A stretch of 64,000 nt of DNA, from contig NZ_FUHT01000004.1 in the NCBI RefSeq assembly GCF_900155615.1, positions 682,001 through 746,000 of the forward strand. The letters are read 5' to 3'. Origin of the DNA: Massiliimalia massiliensis (GTDB lineage Bacteria; Bacillota; Clostridia; Oscillospirales; Ruminococcaceae). Within the stretch, counting starts at the first letter, position 1, and every line of letters starts with the position of its first letter. The translations under genes and the position numbers were made by a program. Below the pieces are notes generated by a model. That model searched no databases. It was not told where the DNA came from and saw nothing but the letters and a program-made list of their open reading frames with translations. This document shows positions 62,133 through 64,000 of the stretch, piece by piece.

Positions 62133-64000
62133 ATGGGTTTATATGAAAAAATATTCGGTACTTATTCTTCCCGCGAGCTGAAACGGATTCAGCCGATTGT
62201 AGACCAGGTTCTGGCGCTGGAAGATAAATACAGTAAAATGAGCGACCGCCAGCTCCAGGAACAGACGCCGGTTTTAAAAGCCCGTTTAAATAATGCGGAA
62301 ACGCTGGACGATATCCTGCCGGATGCGTTCGCAGTCTGCCGGGAAGCCGCATGGCGCGTCCTGGGAATGAAGCATTTCCCGGTTCAGATTATCGGTGGGA
62401 TCGTGCTCCATCAGGGGCGGATTGCTGAAATGCGCACCGGTGAAGGAAAGACGCTGGTTGCTACCCTGCCGGCCTATTTAAACGGCCTGTCTGGGAAAGG
62501 CGTTCATATTGTTACCGTCAACGATTATCTTGCAAAACGTGACTCCGAGTGGATGGGAAAGCTCTATAAATTCCTCGGACTGACGGTTGGGCTGGTAATC
62601 CACGGCGTGGAAGGACAGGCCAAAAAGGACGCCTACCTTGCCGACATTACCTATGGTACCAACAACGAATTCGGGTTTGACTACCTTCGTGACAACATGG
62701 TAATCTACAAATCGCAGAAGGTACAGCGCCCGTTTAATTTTGCCATCGTCGACGAGGTTGACTCCATTCTGATTGACGAAGCGAGAACCCCGCTGATTAT
62801 TTCAGGCCCCGGGGATAAATCGACAGACCTTTATACTCTTGCGGACACCTTTGCAAAAACCTTAAAGCCTTACCGCGTGGTAGAAGTTGACCAGAAGGAA
62901 GAACAGGACGACATCGACGGCGATTATATTGTGGATGAAAAGGCAAAGACCGCTACCCTGACCCCGAAGGGCGTTAAGCGCGCCGAGGCTTATTTCCATG
63001 TGGAAAATCTGATGGATGCAGATAACCTGACTCTGCAGCATCATATCAACCAGGCAATTAAGGCCTATGGCATTATGCACCGCGACGTGGATTATGTTGT
63101 CAAGGACGGCGAGGTCATCATTGTCGACGAGTTTACCGGGCGTTTGATGATTGGGCGGCGCTATAACGAAGGCCTGCATCAGGCAATCGAGGCCAAGGAG
63201 CATGTAACCGTTGCCAGAGAGTCCAAAACGCTTGCAACGATTACCTTCCAGAACTACTTCCGCCTTTATGACAAGCTTTCCGGTATGACCGGTACAGCCC
63301 TGACGGAAGAAAGCGAATTCCGTGAAATTTATAAACTCGACGTCATTGAAATCCCAACCAATAAGCCGGTTGTCCGTGAGGATTTCAACGACGTTGTCTA
63401 TAAAACAGAAAAGGCGAAATTCAATGCGGTAATCGATCAGATTGTAGAATGCCATAAAAAAGGCCAGCCGGTATTGGTTGGTACTGTTACGATTGATAAA
63501 TCCGAGCTGCTGAGCTCGATGCTCCGCCGCCGCGGAATTAAGCACGAGGTATTAAACGCGAAATACCATGAAAAGGAAGCGGAAATCGTGGCACAGGCCG
63601 GTAAATACGGCGCGGTGACGATTGCGACCAACATGGCGGGCCGTGGTACCGACATTATGCTGGGCGGAAACGCAGAATACCTTGCCAAAGCAGATCTCCG
63701 CAAAAAGGAATACAGCGAGGAAATTATCGTCGAGGCGAACGGATTTGGCGAGACTGAGGACGAAGAAATCCTGCAGGCCCGCAAGGAATTTAAAGACGCG
63801 CTGGAGAAACACAAGTCTGAGATCAAAGGCGAAGCAGAAAAGGTACGCCAGGCCGGCGGGCTTTACATTATCGGAACAGAGCGGCATGAATCCCGCCGTA
63901 TCGACAATCAGCTTCGCGGGCGTTCCGGACGTCAGGGCGACCCGGGTGCCAGCCGGTTCTTCCTCTCGCTGGAGGATGATTTGATGCGGCTTTTCGGCGG
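62133..64000 (+). CDS. secA: Preprotein translocase ATPase SecA, N-terminal part (cut by window end)
   Basis: Motor of Sec export. About 622 codons are present and the frame is open to the edge. [20 protein letters not shown] start, Walker [12 protein letters not shown] (about 100-110), [11 protein letters not shown], Walker B region [28 protein letters not shown] and the second helicase domain with [13 protein letters not shown] and [11 protein letters not shown]. The C-terminal helical scaffold and any zinc tail are outside. GGAGAG lies 5-6 nt before the ATG. Confidence 0.97.
   Translation, partial: MGLYEKIFGTYSSRELKRIQPIVDQVLALEDKYSKMSDRQLQEQTPVLKARLNNAETLDDILPDAFAVCREAAWRVLGMKHFPVQIIGGIVLHQGRIAEMRTGEGKTLVATLPAYLNGLSGKGVHIVTVNDYLAKRDSEWMGKLYKFLGLTVGLVIHGVEGQAKKDAYLADITYGTNNEFGFDYLRDNMVIYKSQKVQRPFNFAIVDEVDSILIDEARTPLIISGPGDKSTDLYTLADTFAKTLKPYRVVEVDQKEEQDDIDGDYIVDEKAKTATLTPKGVKRAEAYFHVENLMDADNLTLQHHINQAIKAYGIMHRDVDYVVKDGEVIIVDEFTGRLMIGRRYNEGLHQAIEAKEHVTVARESKTLATITFQNYFRLYDKLSGMTGTALTEESEFREIYKLDVIEIPTNKPVVREDFNDVVYKTEKAKFNAVIDQIVECHKKGQPVLVGTVTIDKSELLSSMLRRRGIKHEVLNAKYHEKEAEIVAQAGKYGAVTIATNMAGRGTDIMLGGNAEYLAKADLRKKEYSEEIIVEANGFGETEDEEILQARKEFKDALEKHKSEIKGEAEKVRQAGGLYIIGTERHESRRIDNQLRGRSGRQGDPGASRFFLSLEDDLMRLFG

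Overview
The window looks like chromosomal backbone of an anaerobic, endospore-forming Clostridia-type Firmicute. Three things point there. First, sporulation and germination genes are spread throughout: YunB, TepA, YlzJ, a SpoIIIE/FtsK translocase, YlmC/YmxH, YqfC, YqfD, YlbJ-like, CotF-like coat proteins and a GerA-type operon. Second, the gene orders match other Firmicutes: tepA-ylzJ-(uppP)-spoIIIE and yqfC-yqfD-phoH-ybeY-dgkA-era-yqzL-recO. Third, there is a fermentative adhE with a perfect Rex operator over its start site. No prophage, insertion sequence or CRISPR array is visible. Species cannot be fixed from the sequence alone.

Layout. 1-16.5 kb is almost entirely plus strand: the 3' end of yunB, tepA, ylzJ, uppP, ftsK/spoIIIE, a HAD phosphatase, a YgiQ-type radical SAM enzyme, a ComEC-like metallo-beta-lactamase with a DUF3006 partner, miaB-ylbF, a flavodoxin-like gene, tRNA-Ser and a CBS protein (both minus), vanZ-like, an aminotransferase, trpS, an acetyltransferase and an orphan membrane protein. 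A perfect 17-bp bidirectional terminator at 16.57 kb marks a switch to mostly minus-strand genes up to 47 kb: aroQ, adhE, a tyrosine recombinase, ligA-gatC-gatA-gatB, coat genes, mutS2 and the recO-to-yqfC cluster, then (after a short plus-strand island at 38-41.7 kb) a GH3 beta-glucosidase, a FAD oxidoreductase and a glycosyltransferase. The last third is mixed: hprK and a PHP phosphatase (+), the ger operon (-), DUF421/DUF4363 (+), nrdR, a TIM-barrel isomerase, secDF, purB, queT and pheA (-), and secA (+, cut by the window end).

Functional links: translation and tRNA quality (trpS, miaB, gatCAB, tRNA-Ser, era, ybeY), DNA repair and segregation (ligA, recO, mutS2, ftsK, Xer), envelope and protein export (uppP, dgkA, secA, secDF), redox-controlled fermentation (adhE with Rex), carbon control (hprK) and spore biology.

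The most interesting non-coding signals are: a dif-like 28-bp site overlapping a perfect 11-6-11 inverted repeat about 110 bp upstream of the Xer-type recombinase, close to the strand switch; a hairpin that buries the start codon of a coat gene and begins at the stop codon of the upstream gene; a promoter nested in a terminator in front of tRNA-Ser; a preQ1-I-like riboswitch before queT; a catalytically degenerate signal-peptidase-like membrane protein; and a 45-residue membrane protein gene with its own promoter, RBS and terminator. None of these can be proven novel without database searches.
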